Source: Planctomycetota bacterium (GTDB taxonomy: Bacteria > Planctomycetota > UBA1135 > UBA2386). From it: DNA of 64,000 nt. The DNA is taken from assembly GCA_016794425.1 (NCBI GenBank), contig JAEUHR010000039.1, positions 74,420 to 138,419 of the forward strand, in the 5' to 3' direction. The translations under genes and the position numbers were made by a program. Shown here piece by piece: positions 17,469-26,235 of the stretch. Each line of letters starts with the position of its first letter. The first letter of the stretch is position 1. The notes below the pieces were generated by a model that searched no databases, was not told the DNA's origin, and saw only the letters and a program-made list of their open reading frames with translations.

Positions 17469-18074
17469 TCAGCGCGCGAGCCAGCCGTCCTGCGCCATCT
17501 GCGTCACGATCGCGTCGACGCTCTGCTGCAGCTCCCCACGCTGCGTCAGCGACTGCACGAGCCCGATCGGGAACAGCGGCAACCAGAGGACGAACGCGCC
17601 GGCGGTGCGCACGCGGTAGCTGCGCGCCGTCTTGCCCGGAGCACTCACGTGCGCCGTCAGTTCGTAGTCGGTGCTCTGCAGATCCGGAATCAGCCCGAGG
17701 CTCAGGCCGAAGAACATGCCGCCGCAGGCGAGCCCTCCCGACTCGCGCAGCTCGAACGTGCCGTGCAGGCCGCCCGCGGCGTGCGTGCGCTCGATCGCGC
17801 CGAAGGCCTGTGTGCCCTCGAGCGCTTCGCGGAAGCGCTCGGTCTCCCGCGCGAGGTCCTCGCCGTCGAGTTCCTGCGCCGACTCGGCAGGCAGCTCGGG
17901 CCGCTGCAGACGTGGGTCCCGGGCGAAGCGGAGGTCGAACCCGAAGGCCGGGCGCGTCGACTCCGCGCGGAGCCGTACGAGGTCGGGCGCGGGTTCGACG
18001 GTCGTCGACATGCAACCCGCGGCGACGAGCAGGGCGGCAAGCGCGACGAAGCGGCAGCGGAACGAGGCGCTCAT
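17469..18074 (-). CDS. Lipoprotein of unknown function
   Basis: 201 residues. It starts at the ATG at 18074, which overlaps the stop of the upstream gene as ATGA, indicating translational coupling. The signal peptide ends ALLVAAGC, a lipobox. The mature part has a mid-region FFGLSLGLIPDLQSTDYELT and a hydrophobic patch FVLWLPLFPIGLVQSL, and ends VTQMAQDGWLAR. The upstream gene's product has the same length and a similar tail (HLAKDGWLE), so the two are probably distant paralogues. No known domain was recognised. Confidence 0.8.
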   Translation of the reverse strand: MSASFRCRFVALAALLVAAGCMSTTVEPAPDLVRLRAESTRPAFGFDLRFARDPRLQRPELPAESAQELDGEDLARETERFREALEGTQAFGAIERTHAAGGLHGTFELRESGGLACGGMFFGLSLGLIPDLQSTDYELTAHVSAPGKTARSYRVRTAGAFVLWLPLFPIGLVQSLTQRGELQQSVDAIVTQMAQDGWLAR

Positions 18075-18688
18075 CGGGCGCCCCCCGCCGACTCGAGCCA
18101 GCCGTCCTTCGCCAGGTGCGAGACCAGCGCGCGTGCGAGTTCGTTCTCGGGACCGCACAGCGAGTACGGTCGCCGCGTCTGCACGTCGTCCGCACTCACG
18201 GCGTCGGTCGTGACGCGACCTTCGAACCGGTAGCTGGCAGGCGCGCGTCCCGGCGCCGAGACCACGGCCTCCAGACGCACGATCTCGCGCTGTTCGTGGG
18301 ACAGCTGCCCGAGGGTCAGCAGCAGCGACAGCCAGCGGCGCCCCGGCTGCGCCGGTTCGCGGCCGGACACCACGGTCAGTGCACAGTGCAGACCCTGGCC
18401 CGGGCCGCCCAGCGTCACGGCCGCGAACTGCTGCGTGGCGGCCAACGCCTGCCGATACCGTTCGAGATCCTGCCGGCCGAGTTCACGGTCCCGCGGGTAC
18501 AGGTCGGTGCGCGAAAGATCCCCGTCGACGTACGGCGCATAGGTCGACTGCAGCGAGACGGCGAGTGGCCCACGCGCGTGGGCAGCTCGCGCCGCCAGAT
18601 CGAAGGGCGGCGGTTCGATCGTGATGCGGTACGACGCGCATCCCGCGGCGACCGAGGCGAACAACAGTGGGGCGAGGGACGGGCGCAT
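18071..18688 (-). CDS. Lipoprotein of unknown function, first gene of a coupled pair
   Basis: 205 residues from the ATG at 18688, which follows GGAGG by 9 bases. A GTG at 18751 is in frame but less likely. The signal peptide MRPSLAPLLFASVAAGC has a lipobox. The body contains LERYRQALAATQQFAAVTLG and the end is LVSHLAKDGWLESAGGAR. The pattern '...ER..R.AL..TQ.F.A' and the DGWL tail recur in the downstream gene. It overlaps that gene by 4 bp. Both products probably sit at the membrane surface and could act as a pair. Function is unknown. Confidence 0.8.
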   Translation of the reverse strand: MRPSLAPLLFASVAAGCASYRITIEPPPFDLAARAAHARGPLAVSLQSTYAPYVDGDLSRTDLYPRDRELGRQDLERYRQALAATQQFAAVTLGGPGQGLHCALTVVSGREPAQPGRRWLSLLLTLGQLSHEQREIVRLEAVVSAPGRAPASYRFEGRVTTDAVSADDVQTRRPYSLCGPENELARALVSHLAKDGWLESAGGAR

Positions 18689-19126
18689 ACGGGCTGGCCT
18701 CCGTTGCGGCGCGAGCGTATCCGCTCCGGACGGTTCGGGGTTGTTGGTCACCGGGATCGGCGCCGATGCGTCGGTCGAGTCCGATGCGCCCGACTTCCGC
18801 GACGTCGCGCGGACCTCGCCGATTTCCGCAGGTAGATGTCCGACTGGCGGTCGGCACGGTCACTCGTCGGTGTTCCCGACACGGCTGCCGACCTGTGCCG
18901 CAGGGTCCGAGTCGATCGTGTTCCGGTTGATCGTCGGCCGCAGGCAAGCCCGGTGCGTCGACGCGACGGTCTCGACATGGCGCGGTAGCATCCGTGCGAC
19001 ACACGCACCATGCTTGCCGATCGACGAGCGACACTTCGACCGTCGAGAGTCTCGCCCAGTCCGGTGCGGACTGCGGACCGAACCGACCGACACTTCCGCG
19101 CTGTGCCAACGCACACCGGCACACCC
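18689..19126. other. Divergent intergenic region of 438 bp
   Basis: Lies between the lipoprotein pair (minus) and a secreted protein (plus), so it must hold both promoters. No convincing coding sequence, repeat or RNA structure was recognised. Confidence 0.5.
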
Positions 19127-20686
19127 ATGAACGCGTCTCTCCTCTCGTCGGGCATCGCGGTCGGCGCCCGGCTCCCGGTCCTGCTGGCCGCCACGCTGCT
19201 CGCGGTCGCGCCGGCGAGTGCGCAGAGCAATGTCCGCGAGTGCAGCATCACGCTCCGGAGCCGACCGGCAGGCAGCGCACCGACCACTGCCTACTCGACG
19301 ATCTACTCGGTCGGAACGTCGGGCCTCGGCTGGCAGAACTTCCCACCGGCGAACGTGCCCATTGCTCCCTTCGCCGCTTCCGGATCCTGGCAGCTCGCAC
19401 CGGGGGTGGAGTACCAGGTTGAGTTCCAGGCGGACCTGATGAGCACCGCCTTCCAGGTCGCCAACGCCTCACTCGGCCAGCGTGCAGACTTCCAGTTGAT
19501 CGCCGACTTCAGCGCTGCCGCCGCAGTCAGCTGGACGTCGATCTCGCACTCGCACAGCACCCGGGCAGGCTACCTGCCGTCCTGGGTGCCCGCCCCGACG
19601 ACAGGCTATTGGAGCGTCGCCAACGTGCTACCGTGGTCGGACAGCTCCTTCCGATCCGCCTTTGGACAAAACGCCGAAGGCACGACGTCGATCGCGTTCG
19701 TGCCGACGTCGGCGGCGGGGGCGGCCTTGACCTACCTCGCCAGCGCCGAGGTGAACTCGGTCCAGGTTCTGTATCCGCCGATCGCCATCGGCACGATGCC
19801 CTTCGGCTACTACCGATTCCGCTCCACCCTCGAGTTCCAGGTGGCGCAGCCGATGGCGGTCGATCTGGACGTCGCGGCGAGCGGCGACATCCGCGGCGAG
19901 TCGCAGCACTTCCCGCTGCTGCCGATCGCTCTGCCTGGCGAGTTCGCCGGCCACAGCGGCTGGTGGTACGACCCGCCACTCGCGCTCGGCTTCGATTTCC
20001 AGCAATCGGGCGGCTCGCTGTTCACCGACATCCTGGAGCTGCCGGTCGGCATCGACGGCGACGGGCTGTTCGAGGTCGAGGTCGGCGGCCAGTCGCTCGG
20101 CCAGTTCGCGGCCGGTGCGCGCGTGGACTTCGTGCAACTGCTCGGCCATGGCGTCGCCGCGTTCCGCATCGCCGGCATCGACCCGGCGGTCGACGCGACC
20201 GACGCCGCGGTGTTTCCGGTGCGGCTCGCGTTCGACACCCCGACCGCGCGCTTCACGATGACGCCGGTGACGTGGCGCAAGGTCGGCGGCAACTGCACCG
20301 ACCCGACGGTCTGTCCCCAGTGCCCGGCGCTCGAACTCGCACCGACCGGATCCGCCGTCGAGGGCAACCTCAACTTCGGTCTCGGCATCGACCACGGCCC
20401 CGCCGGCGGCCTGGCGGCGTTCTTCGTCGGCCTCGGCTCGGCGTCGACGACACCGGTGCCGCTGTTCTGCGGCTCGGTCGTGCTGCCGCTGCAGAACGCA
20501 TTCTTCGACGTCGGCGCCGTCGCACTCGTCGGCACGTCGTCGTGCGACGGTGCCGGCTCGGTGCCGCTGCCGCTGGTGCCGGTGCCGAGCCTGCTCGGCC
20601 AGTTCCTCACCGTGCAGGCGCTGACGATCTGCCCCGCCGGCGGCCTCGGCCTCACGCACGGCATCGAGTTCGCCATCGGCAGCTGA
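19127..20686 (+). CDS. Large secreted protein, unknown function
   Basis: 519 residues. The ATG at 19127 opens a signal peptide with the hydrophobic core RLPVLLAATLLAVAPASA. The N-terminal half has a choice-of-anchor-like pattern: SWQLAPGVEYQVEFQADL, then SYDS-type spacing and YRFRSTLEFQVAQPMAVDLD, suggesting a beta-sandwich. The C-terminal 120 residues (GSAVEGNLNFGLGIDHGPAG ... VPSLLGQFLTVQALTICPAG) resemble the closing module seen in neighbours. Cysteines are confined to the last third (CTDPTVCPQCP). Predicted exported. No enzyme motif seen. Confidence 0.78.
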   Translation: MNASLLSSGIAVGARLPVLLAATLLAVAPASAQSNVRECSITLRSRPAGSAPTTAYSTIYSVGTSGLGWQNFPPANVPIAPFAASGSWQLAPGVEYQVEFQADLMSTAFQVANASLGQRADFQLIADFSAAAAVSWTSISHSHSTRAGYLPSWVPAPTTGYWSVANVLPWSDSSFRSAFGQNAEGTTSIAFVPTSAAGAALTYLASAEVNSVQVLYPPIAIGTMPFGYYRFRSTLEFQVAQPMAVDLDVAASGDIRGESQHFPLLPIALPGEFAGHSGWWYDPPLALGFDFQQSGGSLFTDILELPVGIDGDGLFEVEVGGQSLGQFAAGARVDFVQLLGHGVAAFRIAGIDPAVDATDAAVFPVRLAFDTPTARFTMTPVTWRKVGGNCTDPTVCPQCPALELAPTGSAVEGNLNFGLGIDHGPAGGLAAFFVGLGSASTTPVPLFCGSVVLPLQNAFFDVGAVALVGTSSCDGAGSVPLPLVPVPSLLGQFLTVQALTICPAGGLGLTHGIEFAIGS

Positions 20687-20797
20687 GCACGCGGGTGCGT
20701 CGAAGGCCTGCAGGCCTGCTGCCACGGCATGCCACGCTCGGACTCGGCACGCCGTTCGCGGTGCGGCGCGCCTTCCCGAACCCATCCTGAAACCTCC

Positions 20798-22012
20798 ATG
20801 CGTAGCCTGCTCGCCTGCTGTCCGTTCGCCGTCGCCGCCGTCGCCCTGCCGGCACAAGCGACCCACCTCGTCGGCCCCGGCGGCTTCGCGCAGATCCGCG
20901 ACGCACTCGCCGTCGCCGCCGCAGGCGACCGCATCCACGTGCAGCCGGGCACCTACGCGCACTTCACCGCCACGATCGGCTGCACGATCCGCGCGCTGGT
21001 GCCGGGCTCGGTGTCCGTCGCCTACGACGTGGCCTTCCAGCCGCCGGGCTGCACGACGAACCCGGGGTGCTGGTCCGTGGAAGGTCCGACACGGCTGTCG
21101 CCGCCGGCCGGCCAGACGATCGACGTGGTCGGCCTGCGGTTCGTCGGCAACGAGAGCCCCGGCGGCTTCCTCTACCCGATCCGGCATCGGGTCGCGGTCG
21201 AGAGCGGGCGCGTCACCTTCGACCAGTGCAACCTGCAGGCGAGCAACACGGCGGCGCTCGCGGTGCTCGACGCGAGCGTGCACCTGCAGGCGTGCCAGAT
21301 CACCGTGCTCCCGGCCGCTTCGACGTCGCCGGCCGGCGGCGTCGGCCTCTACGGCGCGAACTGCAACGTGACGGCGATCGACTGCACGATCACGGGTGGC
21401 TTCGGCCCCGGGCTGTCCATCCCGCCCGGCGACGGCATCGTGCTCGACAACGCGACGCTGCACGGCTCGGGCCTCGTGATCCGCAGCGGCACGGTCCTGT
21501 TCCCGCCCAGCACGAACGCCGCCTACGCGCTGCGCGGCAGTGGCGCCCTGTTCCTCAGCGATTCGCAACTGATCGGCGGCTGCCCGATCGATTGGGGCGG
21601 CACGGCGAGCGAACTGTCGCGCTGCACGCTGACCGGCACGAACACGAACTGCCCGACGGTCGCGCCGTCACCCGCCACGCAGCTCGGCATCGCGCGGTCC
21701 GGCCCACTGACGCCCGGCGCAACGTTCACGTTGACCTTCCGCGGTGAGCCGAACGCCTTCGTCGCGATCTTCGCCGCCGCCAGCCTCGGCCGCGTCGATC
21801 TGCCGGGCCTGCTGGCCCAACCGTCGTGGCTCGACAGCACGCAGTCGTTCCTGATGTCGATCGTGCTCGCCGATGCGCAGGGCGTCGCCACGGCCAGCTG
21901 GCTGATCCCGGCCGGCCCCGGCGTCGCCGACCAGCAGGTGTGGTGGAAGGGCCTCAGCGGCTTCACGCTGCCGTTCCAGGTCAGCCCGCCGGCCGGCGGC
22001 ATCACGCGCTGA
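20798..22012 (+). CDS. Secreted parallel beta-helix-like protein with C-terminal module
   Basis: 404 residues. The ATG at 20798 starts a short signal peptide, MRSLLACCPFAVAAVALPAQ. Next comes the classical entry to a pectin-lyase-like beta helix, FAQIRDALAVAAAGDRIHVQ followed by PGTY. Then come short turns with alternating hydrophobic strands (VTFDQCNLQASNTAALAVLD; NVTAIDCTITGGFGPGLSIP). The last 110 residues form a variant of the common terminal module (LTPGATFTLTFRGEPNAFVA ... GVATASWLIPAG). It is 111 bp downstream of another secreted protein on the same strand and may be co-expressed. No catalytic residues of polysaccharide lyases were identified. Confidence 0.8.
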   Translation: MRSLLACCPFAVAAVALPAQATHLVGPGGFAQIRDALAVAAAGDRIHVQPGTYAHFTATIGCTIRALVPGSVSVAYDVAFQPPGCTTNPGCWSVEGPTRLSPPAGQTIDVVGLRFVGNESPGGFLYPIRHRVAVESGRVTFDQCNLQASNTAALAVLDASVHLQACQITVLPAASTSPAGGVGLYGANCNVTAIDCTITGGFGPGLSIPPGDGIVLDNATLHGSGLVIRSGTVLFPPSTNAAYALRGSGALFLSDSQLIGGCPIDWGGTASELSRCTLTGTNTNCPTVAPSPATQLGIARSGPLTPGATFTLTFRGEPNAFVAIFAAASLGRVDLPGLLAQPSWLDSTQSFLMSIVLADAQGVATASWLIPAGPGVADQQVWWKGLSGFTLPFQVSPPAGGITR

Positions 22013-22143
22013 CGGCGCGCGGCGCGGCAGAGCACCGACCACCTTCCGATCCGGAGCGCAGCTCGCGCTCGCCGTGCGACCGAGCCTCGGCACCGAGGGC
22101 TCCGGGTTCGACCGCGTTGGCGCCTGCTTCGGGCCGCAGGCGG

Positions 22144-23097
22144 TCAACGCCCGTCGATGCCGACCAACGTGACGACGTAGACCACCGACGCGTCGGGCGG
22201 GACGCGACCGGTCCCGCGCGCACCGAACGCGAGCTCCGCGGGAATCGTCAACCGGAACACCGCGCCCGGTTGCATCAGCTGCAGACCTTCCGCGAAGCCC
22301 TTCACGACCCACTCCATGCGCAGCGGCTCCGGCTCGCCGCCGACATGGCTCGAGCAGAACATCGTGCCGTCGGTCAACCAGCCCGTGTAGTGCGCGTGGA
22401 CCACGTCGGTCGCGCGAGGCTTCGCTCCGCGCCCTTCGCGCAGCACTTCGTACACCAACCCCGACCCGGTCCGCACGCCGTTGCCCGCCGCGGTCTCAGC
22501 GAACTGCGGCGCACCGTCCGGCAGCCGAACGTCGAACGCGGCCGTCAGGTCGGTGCGCAGACGAATCGGTCCCCACGCCAAGGCGAGGGTGAGGCCGGTC
22601 GGCGCCGCTCTGCTCTCCGCGAGCGTGATCTCGAACGCCGCCACCGATTCCGTCTCGCGGGTGAACGCCATCCGTACGCGCACATCCGGTTCCGTCGACA
22701 CCAGGGTGCGCCAGACGCGCCCCGTCGCATCGGCCTTCGCGGCCGCGAAGAACGCGAGGTCCCACTGCTGCTCCGCATCGCGCCGCGCCCCCACGTACCA
22801 CCGCCCCGCCGGCAGCCGCCGATCGCCGAACGACAACTCGACGTCGTTCCGCAGCTCGGTCGAGGCGCCCTTGCCGAGCACCAGCGGCTGCAGTTCCTGC
22901 GCTGCCAGGTAGCCGTCGTACTCCGCCCGCCACGTCGGCTGGCCGTGGTCGATCGCGACCGTCTGCTCGCCCGAGCGACCGAGCCATGTCACGCGCGTCG
23001 TACGCCGCGACTCGGCGCCGATCGACTGGAAGAACTGCGCCGGCAGCAGAGCCGCCGTCAGCAGGAGGACGAGACAGGCGCGCGATCGGAAGACCAT
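22144..23097 (-). CDS. Exported FKBP-type peptidyl-prolyl isomerase with N-terminal DUF2911-like domain
   Basis: 317 residues from the ATG at 23097, where the signal peptide MVFRSRACLVLLLTAALLPA begins. A longer frame to 23319 has no leader character. Residues about 30-190 resemble the DUF2911 fold (LVLGKGASTELRNDVELSFG, then LPAGRWYVGARRD). The last 110 residues form the FKBP fold: VHAHYTGWLTDGTMFCSSH, VVKGFAEGLQLMQPGAVFRL, TIPAELAFGARG and VVYVVTLVGI. This domain catalyses proline isomerisation and would assist folding of exported proteins. It converges with the beta-helix gene. The fusion order DUF2911-FKBP is uncommon. The FKBP call is secure; the DUF2911 call is weaker. Confidence 0.85.
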   Translation of the reverse strand: MVFRSRACLVLLLTAALLPAQFFQSIGAESRRTTRVTWLGRSGEQTVAIDHGQPTWRAEYDGYLAAQELQPLVLGKGASTELRNDVELSFGDRRLPAGRWYVGARRDAEQQWDLAFFAAAKADATGRVWRTLVSTEPDVRVRMAFTRETESVAAFEITLAESRAAPTGLTLALAWGPIRLRTDLTAAFDVRLPDGAPQFAETAAGNGVRTGSGLVYEVLREGRGAKPRATDVVHAHYTGWLTDGTMFCSSHVGGEPEPLRMEWVVKGFAEGLQLMQPGAVFRLTIPAELAFGARGTGRVPPDASVVYVVTLVGIDGR

Positions 23098-23788
23098 GCG
23101 CCGGACGCTACCCGGCGCCACACGCTCGCTCGGTAAGCGGCTCGTCACCAGCCATGCCGGCTTCCCGCCGCACGCCGGACTGGAGCCGACGAATCGGAGT
23201 TCGCGTCCGGACGGCTCGGGATGAACGTCCTCGGTGGCCTCGTGTTCGTCGCGAATGGCGCCGCGCCCTACTCGATCATCCCCCGCATCGTCTCGAGCCC
23301 GCAGCCACGTCTCCTGCACGGCATCGTCGACGTCCGACGAATCGCGCAGCAGATCGAACGCGAGGCGCCGAAGCGCGGTGCCGTGCCGCTGCAGCTGCAG
23401 TTCGATGTCGAGGGGCGGAGCGATGCCGTTCGCAGGCTACCAATCCCTGTCGTTCGCGAATCGGATGCAGCGACGCCGCTGTTTCGGCGCGTCGGCAGAG
23501 CGACCGTGACCTCGGCTTCCGCGCGGTCCGATGGCATCTGCACCGGCTGACTCCATGGTGAAGCCGAGTAGGGACCTCCATGTGCGGTCCGGAGCTCATC
23601 GAATTCCACCGCGGCGCCCTGCCCCGGCGCATGCGGGACCAACCGCCCCCGCAACCGCAACGCACCGATCTCAGGCACCGCCTCCGGTGGCGCTCCGGCG
23701 CCGCGCCCGCGACCGGCACCTCAGCGTCCTCCTCCCACCGTGGCACAACCCGCGATCGCAGCCCCGGGCGCGCACCCGCACGGTTCGC
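23098..23788. other. 691-bp region with one doubtful gene
   Basis: Lies between two minus-strand genes. Part of it (23221-23550) has codon-position bias in a plus-strand frame and is listed separately. The remainder shows no recognisable gene, repeat or RNA. Confidence 0.4.
23221..23550 (+). CDS. Doubtful small hypothetical protein
   Basis: 109 residues with a non-random codon pattern: third positions are mostly G or C while second positions are mixed, as in real genes of this window. The sequence contains LHGIVDVRRIAQQIEREAPK and GAVPLQLQFDVEG. No signal peptide, no ribosome-binding site and no recognised family. The last 25 residues look less coding-like, so it may be a gene fragment. It could also be chance in this GC-rich DNA. 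Confidence 0.33.
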   Translation: MNVLGGLVFVANGAAPYSIIPRIVSSPQPRLLHGIVDVRRIAQQIEREAPKRGAVPLQLQFDVEGRSDAVRRLPIPVVRESDAATPLFRRVGRATVTSASARSDGICTG

Positions 23789-24610
23789 TCACCGGTTCTT
23801 CTTCTGTTCCGCGATCTTGCGGAACTGGGCAACAGCGGCGGCCAGCATGCCCCGCATCATCGTCGTCGTCTCCGGACCAGCGGTTTCCGGCGTACCGGCC
23901 TGGAAACGCGGTGCGGGGGCATACTCTGCGAGCAGCTGCATGCCCTTCGCGTATGCCTCGTCGCGCTGGCGGGCGACGATCTCGAGCCCGAAGTCGAGCC
24001 CGGCCGTCACGCCCGCACCGGTGATGCGGTTGCGGTCGACGACGACCCGCGCATCCACCGGCTCGGCGCCGAACTCCTTCAGGATGTCGCGCGTCGCCCA
24101 GTGCGATGTCGCCCTGTAACCATCGAGCAGACCGGCAGCACCGAGCAGCATCGAACCGGTGCAGACGCTCGTGACGTACTTCGCTCGCTTGCCGCGTTCC
24201 TGCAGGAACGCGATCGTCGCCGCATCTTGCATTGCGCTGGCCGTTCCCCTGGTGCCGCCCGGGACACAGAGGATGTCGAGATCCTCGGGGCATTCCGCGA
24301 ATGTCGACGTCGCCGCGATCGCCAGTTGCAGATCACTCTCCACCGGCCCGGCTGTTTTCGCGACGAGCCAGACCTTCGCCCCCATGAGACTCGCCAGCAT
24401 GTAGTGCGGACCGACGACGTCGAGCGCGGTGAAGCCGGGGTAGAGCAGGAACGCGATCTTCTCGGATCCCACCATCGACGCCGATCCGGGCCCCTGCGGG
24501 GGCGGTGCGTCGACCAGGCGGTTGTCGTTCGCCGGCCCGCCGCGATACCTGGCCACGGGAAGGGACAGAGCGGCCAGAGCGAGAGCGAAGTCGCGGCGAG
24601 TGGTGTCCAT
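23789..24610 (-). CDS. Tat-exported DJ-1/PfpI-family protein (isonitrile hydratase-like)
   Basis: 273 residues. The ATG at 24610 opens a twin-arginine signal, MDTTRRDFALALAALSL. The fold begins with IAFLLYPGFTALDVVGPHYM. The family's nucleophile elbow is TSVCTGSMLLGAAGLLDGYR (Cys in VCTG), and SHWATRD follows. The order 'GFT.LD..GP', 'CTG...L..AGLL.G...T.HW' matches the isonitrile-hydratase/ThiJ-PfpI branch (AraC-like amidase domain). Known members hydrate isonitriles or act as amidase or protease-like enzymes. Exact substrate is not predictable. It is divergent from an alpha/beta hydrolase gene, with about 170 bp between them. Confidence 0.85.
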   Translation of the reverse strand: MDTTRRDFALALAALSLPVARYRGGPANDNRLVDAPPPQGPGSASMVGSEKIAFLLYPGFTALDVVGPHYMLASLMGAKVWLVAKTAGPVESDLQLAIAATSTFAECPEDLDILCVPGGTRGTASAMQDAATIAFLQERGKRAKYVTSVCTGSMLLGAAGLLDGYRATSHWATRDILKEFGAEPVDARVVVDRNRITGAGVTAGLDFGLEIVARQRDEAYAKGMQLLAEYAPAPRFQAGTPETAGPETTTMMRGMLAAAVAQFRKIAEQKKNR

Positions 24611-24780
24611 GGATTCCGGTTTGTGGCGAGAAGCGGATGACACGGATCATCGCACGGTGCAGCCGAGGCGCCGCGCGAGTTCCTTCTCGGGCGGCTTTCG
24701 CGATCCGTGATCGAGACCCGGATCCCACAATCGCGCCATCGACCCGCGAAATTGCCGCCAGCCGCTGTCGTTCCCCCTCC

Positions 24781-25788
24781 GTGCCACGCGTGCGTACCGT
24801 CATCTCGCTCGTGGGCGCGCTCGGCGTCGCTGCCTGCGCAACACACCCCGACGCACGAATCGCGGCCGACGGCACCCTGCTCTCGAGCGAGGCCTTCTGC
24901 ATCCGCACGCCGTACGACGAACAGAGCGAGCTGACCCGGTTCCGCTTCCCGCGCGAAGTCTACGAACGCGCCGCCAACGACCCGCGTTTCGTGAGCACGC
25001 GGATCACGTATGCAAGCGACGGCCTGCGCATCACTGGCGTGCTGGTGCAGCCGCGCGAGACCCCCTCGCACCCGTTGCCGACCATCCTCTACTGCCGTGG
25101 CGGCACCGCCGACTTCGGCGCGCTCGACGAGAGCGACCTCGTCACGTTCCACGAATGGGCGAACCTCGGATTCGTCGTGCTCGCCAGCAATTACCGCGGC
25201 GGCGGTGGCAGCGACGGCGTCGACACCTGGTGCGGCGACGATGTACACGACGTGCTCGCGCTGGTGCCGCTCGCGCGCTCGTTCCCCGCGGTCGACGCGG
25301 ACAACCTGTTCCTCGTCGGCCTGTCACGCGGTGGGCCGATGGTGTACGGCGCTCTGCGTGACGGTATCCGGGTGCGGGCCGCCGCGGTGATGGCGGGAGT
25401 CAGCGATCTCATGGCCGAGGACATGCTGGAACGCGAACCCGAATTCGCCGACGGGGACGACGATGTGTTCCGCGCCATGGGCTGGCGAGGTTGGCGCAGC
25501 GTCTGGCCGGACTACGACCATCGTGCCGAGGAGCACAAGCGTGCTCGCTCGGCGATCTGCTGGCCGGAGAAGTTGCGCGTGCCGTTGCTGCTGCTGCATG
25601 CGAAGGACGATCCCCGCGTGCCCGCGACGCACTCCGAACGACTCGCCGCCGCGCTGCAGCGAATCGGCGCAGCCCACGAGTTGGTGCTCTACGACCACGA
25701 CGGCCACTCCTTGCCGTTGCATCGCGAAGACCGCGACCAGCGGATCGCCGCGTGGTTCCGCCGTCACCTGACACCAGTGCAGCACTGA
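24781..25788 (+). CDS. Alpha/beta hydrolase (S9-like) lipoprotein
   Basis: 335 residues from the GTG at 24781; a GTG at 24790 is also possible. No ATG is close. The hydrophobic start VISLVGALGVAAC has a lipobox, so it is probably anchored in the membrane. The hydrolase core has PTILYCRGGTADFG (oxyanion region), nucleophile elbow GLSRGGPMVYGA, acid LLLLHAKDDPRVPATHSE and base HDGHSLPLH. These are the Ser, Asp and His of the alpha/beta-hydrolase triad, in the order seen in prolyl oligopeptidase-like (S9) enzymes. It could be a peptidase or esterase. A 97-bp convergent gap separates it from the next gene. Confidence 0.85.
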   Translation: MPRVRTVISLVGALGVAACATHPDARIAADGTLLSSEAFCIRTPYDEQSELTRFRFPREVYERAANDPRFVSTRITYASDGLRITGVLVQPRETPSHPLPTILYCRGGTADFGALDESDLVTFHEWANLGFVVLASNYRGGGGSDGVDTWCGDDVHDVLALVPLARSFPAVDADNLFLVGLSRGGPMVYGALRDGIRVRAAAVMAGVSDLMAEDMLEREPEFADGDDDVFRAMGWRGWRSVWPDYDHRAEEHKRARSAICWPEKLRVPLLLLHAKDDPRVPATHSERLAAALQRIGAAHELVLYDHDGHSLPLHREDRDQRIAAWFRRHLTPVQH

Positions 25789-25886
25789 CGCGCCGACTCA
25801 CCGCCCCCGGGTCTTCACGAACGGCTCCGCCCGGCTGCCCGGCCCACGCGCAGCTCGACCAGGTGATGGCGACGCTCGTCCGCTGA

Positions 25887-26195
25887 TCAGAGCGCGGCCG
25901 CGTGCCGCCAGTACTCCTCCGGCACGACGCGGTCGTGCACGTGCCGGCGATGCGTCTGCAAGCGTCGCGTCAGCAGCGTGCCGGCCTCGATCTGCAGCGA
26001 GCCGGATCGCACTGGTTCGGCCAGCAGCTCGCCACTGCGCAGCACGCGCACCGACGCGCCGACGTCGACGAGGTGCGAGTCGCCGGCAGCGCGCAGGTTG
26101 CTGAGCATGCCGCACAGGCAGAACTCGCGGGTCGTGACGAACACCTTGCAGCGACTGCGCGACTGCAGCAGGCGCGCCAGGGCTTCGACCTTCAC
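25887..26195 (-). CDS. Small CxC-motif protein downstream of the cobalamin-binding gene
   Basis: 102 residues from a GTG at 26195, 40 bp after the stop of the BtuF-like gene and on the same strand. It contains FVTTREFCLCGMLSNLRAAG and a histidine-rich tail, RRLQTHRRHVHDRVVPEEYW. No signal peptide or membrane segment. CxC and clustered histidines could bind metal, but this is only a suggestion. Its place as last gene of a riboswitch-controlled operon implies a link to cobalamin or cobalt. Family not recognised. Confidence 0.6.
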   Translation of the reverse strand: MKVEALARLLQSRSRCKVFVTTREFCLCGMLSNLRAAGDSHLVDVGASVRVLRSGELLAEPVRSGSLQIEAGTLLTRRLQTHRRHVHDRVVPEEYWRHAAAL

Positions 26196-26235
26196 GATGG
26201 CACCCCCGTGGTCGCCGGCAGGTTGCGTGCGTGCT

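Noticed and set aside
23531..24640. Plus-strand frames across the DJ-1 gene
   Set aside because: They lie over the well-supported DJ-1 gene and show no motifs.
24505..24780. Longer N-terminus of the alpha/beta hydrolase gene
   Set aside because: Before the GTG at 24781 there is no leader, and the lipobox would be internal.
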